Source: Cryptomeria japonica
Taxonomy: Eukaryota; Streptophyta; Pinopsida; Cupressales; Cupressaceae
Length of the DNA: 64,000 nt
Direction: 5' to 3'
Assembly: GCF_030272615.1 (NCBI RefSeq)
Contig: NC_081412.1
Location: 27,297,001 to 27,361,000 of the forward strand
How positions within the stretch are numbered: position 1 is the first letter of the stretch; each line of letters begins with the position of its first letter. A program made the translations under genes and the position numbers. The notes under the pieces were generated by a model that did no database searches, was not told the origin of the DNA, and saw only the letters and a program-made list of their open reading frames with translations. Below are positions 11,760 to 24,224 of the stretch, in pieces.

Positions 11760-12240
11760 AAGGGGGAGTAACACATATTAGTGTGTGCTTTGACATATCA
11801 TAGGGCATATTGGAATAGAGGTAAGTTGGGCACCACTTTTTTTGTGGTTTTTAGCTCATGGTTTTGTAAAACCATTTGATTGTTTCAGGTATTGTATCCC
11901 CTATTTATTAGGTGAATGAGATGGAGGTTGTGTGTAAGAGTCTTATAGTTGTTGAGTTACATTCTGATCTCTGATTGGTGATACTCTTTTGAGAATATTT
12001 CTCTACAGGTATATTGTAATCTTGTTGATTTTATAATGATATATTAGGTAAGTTTTTGAGTGTGGGTTTTTTCTCCCGAAAGGGTTTTCCTTGCATAAAT
12101 CATCATGTTGTGGTATGCATGAAACTTATGTTTGTTTTTATTTAATTTTTGTAACCATTGTAAAGATTTGAAAAGTTTTTGAATTACCCTCCTCTCAATA
12201 TTAGTGCAGGATGTTGTTTCATGACCTTACTTTCCATACA
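11760..12240 (+). repeat. Probable copia-type LTR remnant
   Basis: A purine run AAGGGGGAG at 11760-11768 is followed by about 470 bp. This ends near ATACA at 12240 and contains GTGGGTTTTTTCTCCC and GGGTTTTCC at 12062-12090, similar to the conserved block in the other copia LTRs. No second LTR, target duplication or coding region was found, and the left end reads TA rather than TG. It may be a solo or 3' LTR of an old plus-strand element. Confidence 0.4.
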
Positions 12241-12689
12241 ATTGTTAAGAAGGATTACTAATAGTTAGAAATTGCCTATGTATTTCCTCAAATAGGCACT
12301 GATCATTATTAAGATAATTCTTTCCAACTTGGTTGATTCTAAAATGATATGTTCATGAAAAACTAAATTCAAACTGTGGAAGGTTCAAGGAATAGGTTAT
12401 TCACCCCAAATAGTTTATAAATCCTTTTTTATTTTGTCCGGATTTTTATATCTTCTTTGCACTGAAATAAAATCTCAAAGAGTTATGTAAATTTAGTGTA
12501 CTTGATAGGGTTACCTATCTAAGTATTATAGAGCCTCATGTATACGAGATAAATATTTTTTTATCTCACCCATTGGCCATAAATCAATAATCTTAATCAT
12601 AGAAATCCATAACTCCTTAGATGTTATTGAAGGCTTGTTGGGGCATTGGTAGATTGACAACTTTGTTGGGGAGTTTGGTGTTTAATATA

Positions 12690-13795
12690 TTGTAAGTATA
12701 TTCCAAAGAGTACCCTCTATGATGTATGGTATTTCTTAGAATTGTGACTGCTATGAAAATGTGAATCAAAATATAATGGAAACAATGCTTGATGCAAGAT
12801 CCAAACTCATAATCAACACAATCATGGAATGGAGACTAATATCTATGCTCAAATCAAATGATAAACAATAATACTAATACAAAGACCTTATGAGACTCCA
12901 TTCTTGCTTGAGACTTTCTTGAATGCTTGATAAGTGGGTTTCTCTTATAGCATAACCATGATTCAGCAATGAAGGATAAATGATTGATAGATGCTAGCTC
13001 TTGATTGAGAATGCTTGATAGATTGAAGTGATAATTTGGCTACAGTGTAAGTACTCAAAAGTGCTAGATATAAAGTGAGGGGGTGAAGGTCTTATTTATA
13101 TGCCTCACATACATTTGATAAACCATGGGGAATAAATGGCAAGATCAATGATTGAGAAATGATAAGAGAGAGTATGACCTAAAATGCACATGGTTTGATA
13201 AGGTGAAATGATAAGGTGAGGTGTAAATACATACAAAAAATAAACAAAATATTAATTTATTTAATTAAGGTGAGAAATTAAATAAATTATTTAAATTTAT
13301 TTTGAAAAGAGTATTAGCTAATTAAATATTTTTCTTGAAAATCATTTAATTATGGAGAGTGGGATCTATAATGCATGTGGATTGATGAAGTGGAAGGATA
13401 GAATGAAGTGTCAAGGCACAAGCCAATAAATAAAATATTAATTTTATTTGTTTAAGGTGAAAAACTAAATAAATTATTTGAATTTATTTAATTTTGGGAA
13501 AGAGTGTTAGCTAACTAAATAGTTTTTTAAATTATTTAATTATGAAGGAAAATTAAATAAATAATAAAATTATTTAATTAATATTGGGATGAAAATGGTA
13601 AAACTAATTAAATAAAAATATCTAATTAATTATGGATAGAAAATGACAATGAAATAATGAAATAATTAATAAATATTTATTATTAGAGGAAAAAAAGCTT
13701 AATTAAATAATTAAAAATATTTAATTAATAATACTAAAAGAATAATGCTAGGGATGACGTGACAACAAATTCATAAGGCATTTTAGATTTTTACA
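12690..13795 (-). repeat. Gypsy-like LTR remnant with AT-rich upstream region
   Basis: The right edge is sharp: TTACA at 13791-13795 followed by a complementary polypurine tract, so this reads as the 3' LTR of a minus-strand element. On the minus strand a TATA-like CATATAAATAAG lies near 13093-13104. The segment 13240-13750 is very AT-rich, built of repeated aattaaat/taattaatt units as in the S4 and S6 LTRs. The left edge near 12690 is an estimate. Confidence 0.45.
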
Positions 13796-15150
13796 TTTCC
13801 CCCTCTTTGAAACTGCTTTCTATGATGTTGTTTCAAAGAAAAACGATGCTAATGATATTACCCTATGGATAGGATAGAAGGATGAAAGGATGGATGGGTG
13901 TCCCCTCAAGAGATTGGCCAGAAAAATATGTTTTGGTTCAAACTCTTGAAAAGAGGTGCGAAAGAAAAGTGTGTGGATGCAACTACATGGAACTATATGT
14001 AAGTTATCCCATTGATCAAATGCAAGGTAAATCATATAAATGAATAATGAAGTGGATGTAGAAAGTGCAAGATTGAAAGGATGTGATAGGATATATGAAA
14101 TGAATGGACATGATATTGTGCTTTGTTTATGCTAAATATATATGAAGATAAATCTTATTTTGATATGTCATTGATGTTATGCATCAAGGTATAAGGAACC
14201 AAGATGACATTGCATTGCTAGCATGGACTAGGACTCTACAAACAGAAGGGTACTCTTGCTTATACTAGGCACCACATAACCTTGCTAGAATACGTGAGGA
14301 AGAGAGACTTAGTACATGATAGTCCTATTACACAAAGGGCAATGAATGTCCGAGTATGAAAAGGACAAGAGCTCGGGATATAAGTTATTCCAACACACAC
14401 AAGGATAGTAAAGACCTACATAGTATTTCAAGAATGACCCATAAAAATGCCAAGCACAAATGCAAAGACCATGCCCCTTTCTATGATACTCTAAACACAC
14501 CAATGTATGGAAGATCTAGGTGGTCTCAAGAAAGCATGTGAGTTGGGACAAAAAGATGAAGATCAAAGCTCAATGATTACGATAAAAATATAAATGCAAT
14601 AGATCAAAAGATAAATCAGCAAGCAAAAAGACCAAATGACAAACAAGCCAAACAACCAACACATCTCTTTACATAAGGATAAGCCTAGTGTAGATAAATA
14701 ACACCTACATAGAAACACACATCCATTAAGGTGTAGATAGGTAGGTAAGGCTTAATATAGGAATAATAAATTTTGTTAAGGTAAGGATAGCTAGATTGAT
14801 AATGATAGATATGTAAGGAGTAGGCTTAGATGGATTGGATGTGCCCTTCCCAGTATCCCCGAGTGGGGGAACAATGGAGACAATTTTTGCCTCATGTATG
14901 CTAGAGCATCTAGATTGAAAGAAAATAGGATTTTTAGGGAGGAGGAAAGATTTGTGTAAGAGGTTTTTATCAGCTTTGAAAAACTCTTGAGGGAGAACAT
15001 ATATGTAGATGGAAGTTCCCTTCTTACCCCCCCTCGTAGTTTGATGATAAAATGGCCATGACTTGGAACCTGCCTAACTCCTATTTTAGATTTGACAACT
15101 CTAAAAGGATTGAGAGAATGAATACTTTTTAGCACCCCCCGCAGTTAGGA
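13796..15150 (-). other. Polypurine tract and noncoding remainder of an old gypsy-like element
   Basis: 13796-13811 on the minus strand reads as a purine tract (CAAAGAGGGGGAAA) abutting the LTR. The following 1.3 kb has no gag or pol signature and no second LTR. A 114-codon minus frame at 14791-15135 matches nothing I recognise. The right limit of the element is not visible. Confidence 0.35.
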
Positions 15151-15156
15151 TGACAA

Positions 15157-15545
15157 AAGTTGAACTTTGATGGGGTAGCTAGGCAGGGCTTGATTGCTGC
15201 AAGTGGTGTCATTCGATCTAGCATGGGTGCTTAGGTGGTAGTTTACATGGGTAGTTTGGAGGAGGGTGCTAGTAACTAGTCCGAGGGAATGGATCTTCTT
15301 TGGGGGGTGAAAATTGCCTCCTCAATTGGCATCTGATCTTTGAATATTGAGGGTGACTCAAAGCTTATTTTGAATTCTACCAAAGGTGATAACATCGTGG
15401 GTTGGACTACAGACAAGATTATATGTGATATTTGCAAATGACTCCTTATGCTTGATACTTTTCATGTTAAAGACACCTTCAGGGAAGGTAACATTGTTAC
15501 ATATGCTATGGCCTCTTTAGATCCAAGGATTGGCAACCTTAGATG
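15157..15545 (+). pseudogene. LINE-type RNase H (RVT_3-like) fragment
   Basis: One frame, interrupted by stops, reads KLNFDGVARQGLIAASGVIR from 15157, with the first acidic residue in NFDG. It continues at 15346 with IEGDSKLILN (second acidic residue) and further on HVKDTFREGN and YAMASLD. The order and spacing match the RNase H domain found at the 3' end of plant LINE retrotransposons and in many related orphan genes. At least four in-frame stops are present, including TGA just before SLNIEGD. No reverse transcriptase lies upstream, so it is a truncated copy or an orphan RNase H-like pseudogene. Confidence 0.65.
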
Positions 15546-15839
15546 TTGGAGATCAAGGGAGTGACTTCCCATAAATGTTCAATGACTCCTTATACAAGAG
15601 AGAAAAATCAATTAGAATGATTAAATGATGAAAAAATGGAAGGCTTGTTTTCTTGGTGTCATTCTTTGTGCACTCTCTTTGGCACAAAGGATGAGAAGTA
15701 AAAAGTGGAAAATTTAAATTATTTGGGTGAGAAAGAGATTTAAAGAGCCCAAAGGTTAGACGTAATATTGGGGTTCCTAATTGGACCGGTGGTTGGTTGG
15801 GGGACATGGAGCTAAGATGGTCAAGTAGCCTAAGATGGA

Positions 15840-16696
15840 GTGATAAATAGGTGTGTGGTAGGGTCAAGTGTAAAAAAAGGTGGGACCCTCATGGTATCAA
15901 ATAGGACTACGGTGGGTGGAAACATTCAGGTTGATGTGGATGCCTGTCTAGTGGCCCACAAGGAAGAAAATGTATTATCCTGGGTGCAAGGAGTGAATTG
16001 TCAAATGGATGACGTACATTGAGATGAGGTGGAAAATCTATCCACAATAAAACACGACATGTGGATTGTTGGGTGGGGCAACCCTAATATCAAAGAGGTT
16101 ATAATGTTGAGGTGGTCATCCTATGTGTGGGTCACTCATGTGGCCACCCTTGAGGATAGTCTTATGAATTGGAGATATCATCATTTCGCATGTCGCCAAG
16201 ATATTGAAATGACTATTAGCAGAAATAATAATGTTTCTGTAATGGTTGCCTTAAATATCACTATTTCACATTATAGAAAATCCCATTGTAATCTCCTTGT
16301 TGAATTGAAGGATGATGGTTGGCATGCTTGGGGTTTACAACAAGTGTCATTTAATCATTACATCACAATTGGTAGATTTTTATTTAAAGCCTTTAATGTT
16401 ATGGATATGAAATTTGTTTTATCGGCTAACTGCAAACTATGGGGAAATAAAGGGCCAAGTTTCAAGTTCTTTATGTTACAATGATGGATTCCATGGGTGG
16501 GGATAGGGTTAGGATTTGTAAAGTGGAAATTGGGGGCTTAGAAAAATTACCACGAGGAAAGGAGAATTCACTAAGCTCAATTTTCACTTGGGGGAGACTT
16601 TACACTCAAAAGAGGGGAATGAATCTACTAGATCCAATCCTAAATGACGCAAGGACTGAATACAAAGTAGATAGGTTGAAATTGGAATATACTTGA
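15840..16696 (+). pseudogene. Unrecognised ORF cluster, likely pseudogene
   Basis: Three successive plus-strand frames (15840-16022, 16029-16484, 16481-16696; 60, 151 and 71 codons) abut or nearly overlap. The middle one is longer than expected by chance in AT-rich DNA and has ordinary protein composition (WIVGWGNPN, DGWHAWGLQQ), but I recognise no domain. It follows the RNase H fragment on the same strand and could be the remains of the same transcription unit. It is cut near 16480-16700 by the LTR remnant that ends at 17608. Confidence 0.3.
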
Positions 16697-16699
16697 CCC

Positions 16700-17608
16700 T
16701 CTTTTGTAAGTTGACTAAGTAAATTTTTGAAATTGAAGACAAAATAGGCAGAAACAATGAGCTACAAATTTAGAGTTCAGTCATGCACCTAGATCTGAGA
16801 AGTATGAGATGATTTGGAGATGCTTTACAAAATCAGCCAAAAGTTACAGGGACCATGTGTCCGGAAGGGGGTGCCCCCAAATTGGTTCTCCAAACTTTTC
16901 GTGCGTCGAAAAGGGTTTTTCTGTCTATGCAAATAAATCTTAATTCCAAAAGTATAGTTGTGCACCCGCTTCTTGCACACAAAAAGAAGAGGAAAGGGGT
17001 TGGGAATAGGAGTTTGTCTAAGTCAAACCTGATTTGGAATATTACAAATTCTTGAAATAAATGATGGAAATAAATACCTTCAAATCTACATATGTTGTAT
17101 GAAATGACATGAACATGACAAAACCCTAACACACACATGCTTGCAAATGAATGATGTAATGATGCTCCAATGGATAAATGAAGAGTATGCAACCTTGAAG
17201 AATGTCTGATGTTGAGTGTTTGAATGTAGTCTCCTTTCCTTATGATCACTAGTGTGTTCTTGTGTTATATCAAATGAGAGGGGAAGACCTCTTTATATAC
17301 TTGCTCGTCGTCAATTGTTTAATTTTTTGGCATAGGTCAGCATGGAGAAGTAATTTCCTGCTCAAATTTGAGATAGGGCCTAGGGGCCAAGATAGGTCCC
17401 AATTAGAGAGGACCAGGGTGTGGTGCCCTAGTCCTACCCTTGCTTAGGCCAGAATGAAAGGGCTATGCAAGTTGTAAGATGCAAATATGAGATTCGGTTG
17501 CATAGGGGAGGCATAAACAAGTCCTAATCAAGCATGGGGATAAGACAAATAAGGCGAGGGCCCAAAGTGCAGGCAAAATTGTGAGGGGTGAAATTTTAGG
17601 GCGCTACA
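16700..17608 (-). repeat. Gypsy-type solo LTR remnant
   Basis: The right end reads GCGCTACA at 17601-17608, the same terminus as the Gypsy-C and Gypsy-D LTRs. Inside lie the shared CACACAAAAAGAAGAGG phrase (16977) and a degenerate copy of the GTTTG...CAAAC hairpin (17009-17030) that marks this LTR clade. No polypurine tract or coding region follows, so it is probably a solo LTR. The left boundary could be anywhere from about 16480 to 16700, and no target duplication was found. Confidence 0.5.
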
Positions 17609-17703
17609 AGATTGAGCCAAACAACCACACTGAGTCTAAAATAAATACACTATTTAGCATGTCTCTAACGAGGGTAGGGTGGCTTCATTATTAAAAGCAA
17701 TAA

Positions 17704-18882
17704 ATGGGTATTGATGAAAATCTATCGATTCAATTTGTTAAGTCATGGGTTGATAGAAGGGTTACTATGGGGGGAATTTCATTTGAAATAAGTGAAGAGG
17801 TTATTGGGAAAGCGACGAGACTCTCCATGAGGGGGAGAAAATGGAAGAAGTAGAGCAGGGTCATGGATAGAAAAGGTGTGGCCCAATTCTTCAGAGTAGA
17901 CGAGGAACCGGTCAAGCTCCATGGTGGCTTTTCTTGCACTAAATTAATTGACCCTTGGAGTAAAGTTTGTCTCATGTTGATGATTTTTTTAATTTTAGTT
18001 GGAAGATTTAAAGTTTATTGTTATAATCATCTTCCTTTGCTCAATCATTTTTGAAACCATGACCTGCTTTATCTTCCTTTTTTTTCCTTACTTCTCTTGA
18101 AATCTATATTCATGATGCTCTATAATTAGCTAAAAACCAAGTCAAGAAATTGATTCCCCTCACCAAGGCCTAATTTTTTTCTGTACCATTTTCACCTTGC
18201 CCTCTATCTGCCTAGATAATTCTTGGTCTTTGAAGCCCCTAAGCTCTTGGATCCCTATGGCCTAACTCTCTCCTCATACCTATAATTCTTAACTCCTCAA
18301 GGACCAACAAATAGAAAATACTGCAAATTCCCTCCACTACTAAAGCCTTCTCTTGCCTCGGTTCCTGGACTATCCCCACTCTGGACTTGGGGGCTAAATA
18401 TAAAACCTTGACTTCTACCTTTGATACGGAGAAAAAAAAGGAAATGTCAAAGACCCTCTCCCTTAAGGACAAAAAGCAAAAAATCACAATTTACGTACTA
18501 GCTAGCGATGAGGAGGAGGGTGCCAAAGATGATGGTAAGAGCATAAGTGCTCAACGATGCTCAAATGGGCTGGTCAACTACTTGATAAACAAAACTGAAG
18601 GCAATAAATTAGTTTATTATGAGGAAGAATCAGAGGAGGAGGAGGAAGCTGCAAACAACGAGGAAGAAGTTGAGGATGAAGATGAGGAGGAGGATGACAT
18701 GTGGAAGGCTAACAATTTGGACAAACCAAACAGTGATAACTTTGAGCATAATGAACCCTTAGACTTGACCCAAGATGCAATGCCAGAAGAGAGCACTTGG
18801 CAAGGGGAGAGTGAGCATATTTGTGTCAACTGTAGGACCATGATAGAAGATTTAAAGGCATCGAGGAAGAAGGTGTTGGGGA
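17704..18882 (+). pseudogene. Gene-like pseudogene with acidic C-terminus, family unknown
   Basis: From the ATG at 17704 one frame reads SIQFVKSWVDRRV, then FEISEEVIGKATRLS, with a TAG near 17851. It continues to WSKVCLMLM and YNHLPLLNHF (stop at 18052-18054). After a frame change, 18387-18887 encodes 166 residues with a very acidic run (EEESEEEEEAANNEEEV) and a terminal CVNCRT motif. The FxIxEExIxxxTxL pattern is similar to VHKITKEAVRAVTSL in the cargo ORF of Copia-C. This suggests a shared gene family seen in large plant genomes; the link is tentative. The end is clipped by the left LTR of Gypsy-A at 18883. Confidence 0.4.
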
Positions 18883-20008
18883 TGTAATGTGGGTAAATAG
18901 GGTTCACTAGCTTATTGCATGAAAACAAAGAAATTAGGCCTATTTTCTCTTTCAATTACATTCAGAAGAAGAATGATCCACTTTACGGTCAAGATGGCTC
19001 AAGCACAAAGTGGATATAATGGTCCTTCACTGTTGAGTTGAAAGTGACCATTCAAATTGTAAGGAAGAATGAACAAATTGGGCCCAAGTAAGCTAGAATG
19101 ACAATTTTTTGCATGTACAGGAAGACAACAAGCTCAAAACCAAATTTTAGAAAAGTATGTGAAAATACAAACTATAACTAACTTGCAATCAAAATTTCAA
19201 GAAAAAGTGGAGGAAATCGATCATCCAACTCACCCCACTCCTATTAGTTTTGGCTTCAATGAAATACAAACTAGTTTATGATGATTAGCATCTCTTTCAG
19301 TAGCCTCATCACCTGTTCTTGCACACAAAAAAGAGAGGAATTTGTTGGGGAGATAAGGGTTTTCCTAAGTCAAACCCCAGTATAGGAATTAACCTTGAAA
19401 TTGAAAGCATGATGTTAGGTAGTAGAGGCTAGAACTGGAATTTAAATTTTTATACCTTGATAGGCCTTCTTTGTGTCAAAATTCTCTTGAAGATGCTTGA
19501 TATTGACTCGTAGTTAACTTAGAAAAAGAAGATCATGGAGGCCATTGCAAATGCATAAATCTGCCACAAAATCCTAGTCTTCAATGCCTTGATGCTTAAT
19601 CTCTTGCTTTTGAAATAGAGTTTCGTCCTTGTAGTTAATAGATGGTAGATATATTAGATTCAATCTTGAAATGAGGGAGGATACCTTGGTTATATACCTA
19701 TGCCAAGCATTTTGGGGTACAAAACATGGAGTAGGCCAACATGTGAAAAGACAACTTGTTAAATCTACTTGACCATTGTGTGATTTCAATTTGGGTCTAA
19801 ACTAAGGAGAGCGGGGCACCCTAGGTGCCATGACCACTCCAAAGCAGGCCCAAATTGGGACTTGAGGTCCTAAATGGGCCAAGGAAGTCGTAAACATATA
19901 TTGAATTAAGCTAAGTCGTGAAAACTAGGCACAAAAGTCAAGGAATGCTAAAATGGGGCCTAGATAAGCTCATGAATTTGCATAAGGGTGCAATTTTGTG
20001 ATGCTATA
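18883..20008 (-). repeat. Gypsy-A 3' LTR
   Basis: Starts TGTAATGTGGGTAAATAGGG on the plus strand, matching 24225 onward, and ends GCTATA at 20008 (CA changed to TA) against the purine tract. The LTR hairpin AGGGTTTT...CAAACCCC is at 19356-19378. Length about 1,126 bp. Confidence 0.8.
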
Positions 20009-20172
20009 TTTGGCCCCCATTTTAGTGGGAGTATGGATCTACATTCATATTCATGGTAAAGGATATTGAGACATAAGAAACTTTCATCAAGGTTAAAGAG
20101 ACAAGGATCACCAAGCCCCCAAGTGACTTAGGACCTTATCAATCTAAAACTAAGATAAAAGGAGAAGCACAT

Positions 20173-20243
<71 letters not shown>

Positions 20244-21154
20244 ATGACCATGCTATCCTAGTAAGGTTAAAACTTATTATGAGTCATGTAAGGAAAACCG
20301 TGCAAAGTAGAATTGAAATAGCCTAGCAAGTTGTGTTGTGCTAGTCAATTCACCTTAAGGATAACCAAGGAAAGCATTGTGTCCAACAAAATGCGCCAAA
20401 GGAAATAGTGGAAAGGTTAACCAAGGAAATCATTATATCTAATAAAATCTATCAAAGAGAGATTACTAAGCAAAAGGCACAATTTGCTAATCTTAAAAAA
20501 AATGATTACAAAAATTGATCAATGGTGTGTGAATAAAGTGAAACAAAGAGTAGAGTGTATCCCTCCACATTAAAGTGTTTGCATATGCCTTACAAAGAGA
20601 ATTTTTTTTTGGTAGCATACATGTATCTGAAAAACAAACATGTCTCCACTAGGATATGCCCCTAGACAAGGAAAAAATCAAGGGAAATAAAGCACAAGAC
20701 AAAAAAAGAGCACATAAGGGATCTGCTAACTTGGAGGTCAATATGTGTAAGTGATAATTCATGCATATCAAGTATAAACTTGCATTGAATTAAAATAATC
20801 CCCCAAAGGTAGCTGAACTACAAGCACAATGGAAGAAGAGCACATAGGATGACAAAAAAATATCTCTTTGGGTCAACATGGAAGAGACTGAAAGAGATCT
20901 CAACGCCTTTCATCATCCCCAAGTACACAAGACAAGGAAAAAAGAGAAAATTCATGAAACATAGAAGAATTGATATACAAATAGAGGAATATCACAATGA
21001 ATTCAGTCTCTTTATTACCTTACACCAACAAAGTAACAAGATTCATCCAAAGAGAGCCTAACATAACACATAGACATATGAAGCAACACATCACTGGGGA
21101 GGCACATCACAAACAAGAAAACATATAAGAAGAGGATCCACAATATGAATGAAG
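20009..21154 (-). other. Gypsy-A purine tract and noncoding 3' region
   Basis: Complement of 20009-20022 is purine-rich (TAAAATGGGGGCCAAA) and adjoins the LTR, as in Gypsy-C. The next 1.1 kb has no coding signature; it contains the AG microsatellite. A 70-codon plus frame at 20849-21061 is unsupported. Confidence 0.6.
20175..20240. repeat. (AG)33 microsatellite
   Basis: Uninterrupted dinucleotide run of about 66 bp. Its purity in such an old element implies recent slippage, so the length is likely polymorphic. Confidence 0.97.
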
Positions 21155-22199
21155 CTAATCAAGAAAATAATTTACCTCCCAACATTGCTGAATATCATTT
21201 AGGGAAGGTGGAAAAGATGTTAGAGGAGTAATATCGAGAACGATAGATGGAGCTATTGCTAATCCCAAACAATGACAATGCTCTAATGATGTGTCACTTT
21301 GTTTTTCACTGGGAGATAGGGCCAATGCTTTGGAAAATCTTGAAGATAACTCATAATCGATTTTAATAAACTCATACATATCATCAGAATTATTAGAATC
21401 AACATTGTTATTTGCATCAACATTGTTAGTATCATGAATATTATCATCCATATCATCATCTATATTAATCAAAATATGATCTTTAATGTGGAAATAACAA
21501 TTATCATTCTTAGACAAATTGATCTTCTTAATGTTTTCTTCCTCCTTTGGACTAGTTATGGTTTGGTCAAATGGGATCAAAGCATTAGCAAGTGTCTTAG
21601 GGGAGGAAATGGTCTGGGAAGCAAGTTCATGGGCCTTGGCATGATGTCTTCGATGTCAATCATGAGCACTATGGTTTCATTTGGTTTAGTTTAAAATTTG
21701 GGAAGATTTGGGATCAACCACCATTAGCTCATTTTCTTCCTTTGTAGAACGAGGAATAGAAGGAACCTCTCTTTAGGTGGAGAACTAGAGGATGTTATAT
21801 GTTTGTATGAAATAGGAGGTAGAACTAAACCATAAATAGGAGGAATTGAAGATGTAGGAAGGAGTTTGGTTCTAGGATGAGGAGGTGGGACACTCTTAGG
21901 CTTGCTCAATTTGGAAATAATTTCATGTTTGTATTTTTGGTAGCATAATAAGAAAATGTCTTGATGAGGTTGCAATAAATAAGTGTTTGAGGCCAAAAGA
22001 AGTCAAGGTTAAAGGTTCCATGACTCGCTATAGGCTTATATAGAGTATGATTAGGTCCCTTAATAGTCTCCTTAGGATTGAAGGTAATGTAAGGTTTAGG
22101 CTTAGGTTTGGGTTGCTCAATAAGGTTAACAATATTGTTGGCCTCAGCACAAGTATTATCAAGAATCATGGTTGTACACTTGCCGAAGCACAACAACAT
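21155..22199 (-). pseudogene. Gypsy-A post-gag ORF remnants, unrecognised
   Basis: Overlapping minus-strand frames at 21155-21580 (141 codons, Asn/Asp-rich middle), 21724-21996 and 21906-22199 follow gag in the element's sense. They are Pro/Lys-rich or acidic and lack the D(S/T)G protease site, RT or integrase motifs. They are probably the spacer or linker protein of the ancestral element, now frameshifted. Confidence 0.35.
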
Positions 22200-22232
22200 T
22201 GGTGGAAGAGGAAAGGAATAAGTTGGAAGGTT

Positions 22233-24050
22233 CTATGTTGTTGGTGGAATGAGAAGGAAAAGGATTGGTATAGATTTGCAAGTTTTGGTTAGGGGTGAAA
22301 CTGATTCATTTCCTTTATCATTAACACCCACAACAATCATGGTATTGAAATCAATGAAATCTTGGATAAGATGTTCCAACGTATAATACTTCTCAGTATC
22401 ATGGCCATGTTGATGGTGATATTGATAAAAGCTTTTGGGATTATCAAAAGCTAGTAATGGTTTGGAAAGGTCATGTGGCTTAATGGGAGGAAGTTTCAAA
22501 ACATTAGCATTAGTCAATTTCAACATAAGAATATGCCAGGATTTAGAAAGAGGTGTAAAATTATGTGTTGATTTAAAAATGGACAACAAAGGAGCTACAC
22601 CTGGTGTTCCAAATGCCACTTGTGCATCAACATTATTTGAGTAATCATTGATATTAATGAATCATTTGTTTAGTTTTTGAAACTTTGGGAAATCTCATTG
22701 AATGGCATCATTCTTGTCAACTGAAGCCATTGGAGTGGATGTCTCAAATTGGCTCACCTGAAGCTGATAATTATGAAGCACTACACACAATTGGGTGAAA
22801 GAGGTAAACTCAAAAAACAATAACTTGTCTCTAATGTCTTTTTGCAAATTATAAATGAATATTCTTTGAATATCCATTTATGTCATAGGATAAGATATTT
22901 GAGCATGAAAATATTTAAATCTACCAATGAAATTAGTCACTTTTTTTCTTAACACCTTGTTTGCAATGAACAAACCAATCAAAGAAATTTGAGGACCAAT
23001 GTTATTTTGAAATTGTTGAATGAAATAATTACCCATTTTTTAAAAGAATCTATAGAATAAGGAGGTAAATAACAAAACCATTGTAAGGCCTTACCTTGAA
23101 ATGTTTTAGCAAATAATTTAGCCATCAATCTATGATCATTTGAGAAGTCACTACATAAGTTGCACAAATTTTTCACATGAGTCAAGGGACCAATATCCTC
23201 AGGGGAAACAATACAAGCCACATCAAAGGAAAGTGGCCTTGCAACATCATATGTAGGAACATTGAACCTGGATTGGGTCATGGAAGCAATTTGTTGTTGC
23301 AAGGAGGACATAGTTTGGGCAAGACTATTAATGGCTGCTTCATTGGACAGGTTGGTATTGGACATGCTGGATAATGAAGGATTTGGAATGGTATGAGAAA
23401 TGGATGGAGCATTGGAATATAAAAATAAGACATGCTGATAAGTAGGTATAGGAGATGTTTGTGAAGGACATGAAACACTCATAGAAGGTGGTATGGTAGG
23501 GATTTCTACAAGACTAAAATATGTAGGCTGATATTTTATGTAGATGTAGCCATGAAAAGTGAAGTATAAGTAGGCACATTAGAAAATGATGTTGGAATAG
23601 AAATAGGAATTTAAACATTATGAGGAGTAGAAAAATGAAGAACCTAAGTACAACTCTTCATTGACATAATATAATCATTCATAATATGAGATATACCATG
23701 CAACAAATTCATGTCATTTTGTTTTATTGAACCATCATCCTCAACCCTTCAATCAAGGGGATGGCCTCACTATTTGAATGTTCTTGACCCATCCAATATT
23801 CAATATTTTCCAAGTCATGAAAAAGCTTTACTACTTGGGTAGGAGACATTCATTTTAGGGAGTCATCCTCATCATAAGAAGTATGGGAATAATAATCATC
23901 ATCAATGTTAGGAATTTCATGTGGAGATATAGAGGTTTCACCCAAGTTCCCATGGAAAATATTAATTCACTCAGGACCTACACCTTTTAGGGAAGCCATA
24001 AGTCTATAATTTCTTCTCATAGGGATATTAGATGTAGGACTTGAGGCCAT
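22233..24050 (-). pseudogene. Gypsy-A gag polyprotein, broken
   Basis: The likely start is ATG at 24050 (MASSPTSN), about 160 bp inside the primer-binding site. The first in-frame stop comes after some 27 codons. The 22979-23482 segment carries the retrotransposon gag core: SLAQTMSSLQQQIASM, then LMAKLFAKTFQGKALQWF, LPPYSIDSFKKW. The 22233-22619 segment ends with YQYHHQHGHDTEKYYTLEHL, the position of the C-x2-C-x3-GHxTExC knuckle of Tat-type gypsy gag. Here the cysteines have become Tyr, so zinc binding is lost. Several stops and frameshifts separate the pieces. Confidence 0.75.
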
Positions 24051-24211
24051 AAAACTCACACACCAAGGAAATGTCTAAAAAATACAATTTTTTTATCAAA
24101 TTGACCATTTTAATATTGCATAGAATAAAGAAGACTTGAATATCTAAATGCATAAAATATTAAAAAAATCAGATCTAGACATCCAAATCAGAAGTAAGCA
24201 TGAAAGATATA

Positions 24212-24224
24212 AGGTTCACCAAAA
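24212..24224 (-). promoter_or_regulatory. Gypsy-A primer-binding site
   Basis: Minus strand TTTTGGTGAACCT follows the LTR end. TGGTGAACC is shared with Gypsy-C (complement of 61120-61144) and Gypsy-B (27532-27541), so the three use the same primer tRNA. I cannot name that tRNA with confidence. Confidence 0.7.

Noticed and set aside
13240-13750. AT-rich block as a scaffold attachment region or replication origin
   Set aside because: Its position inside an LTR-like unit next to a polypurine tract, and the similar composition of S4 and S6, make an LTR promoter region the simpler reading.
16833-17249. 138-codon minus frame overlapping the 17-kb LTR
   Set aside because: Lies entirely in LTR sequence of the gypsy hairpin clade and shares no protein motif with anything recognisable.
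18617-18955. Minus-strand frame with a long Ser run
   Set aside because: It is the reverse shadow of the acidic Glu/Asp codons in the plus-strand pseudogene at 18387-18887.
20175-20240. AG run as a GAGA-type promoter element
   Set aside because: It lies in the 3' noncoding part of a dead element with no gene next to it. A simple microsatellite is sufficient.
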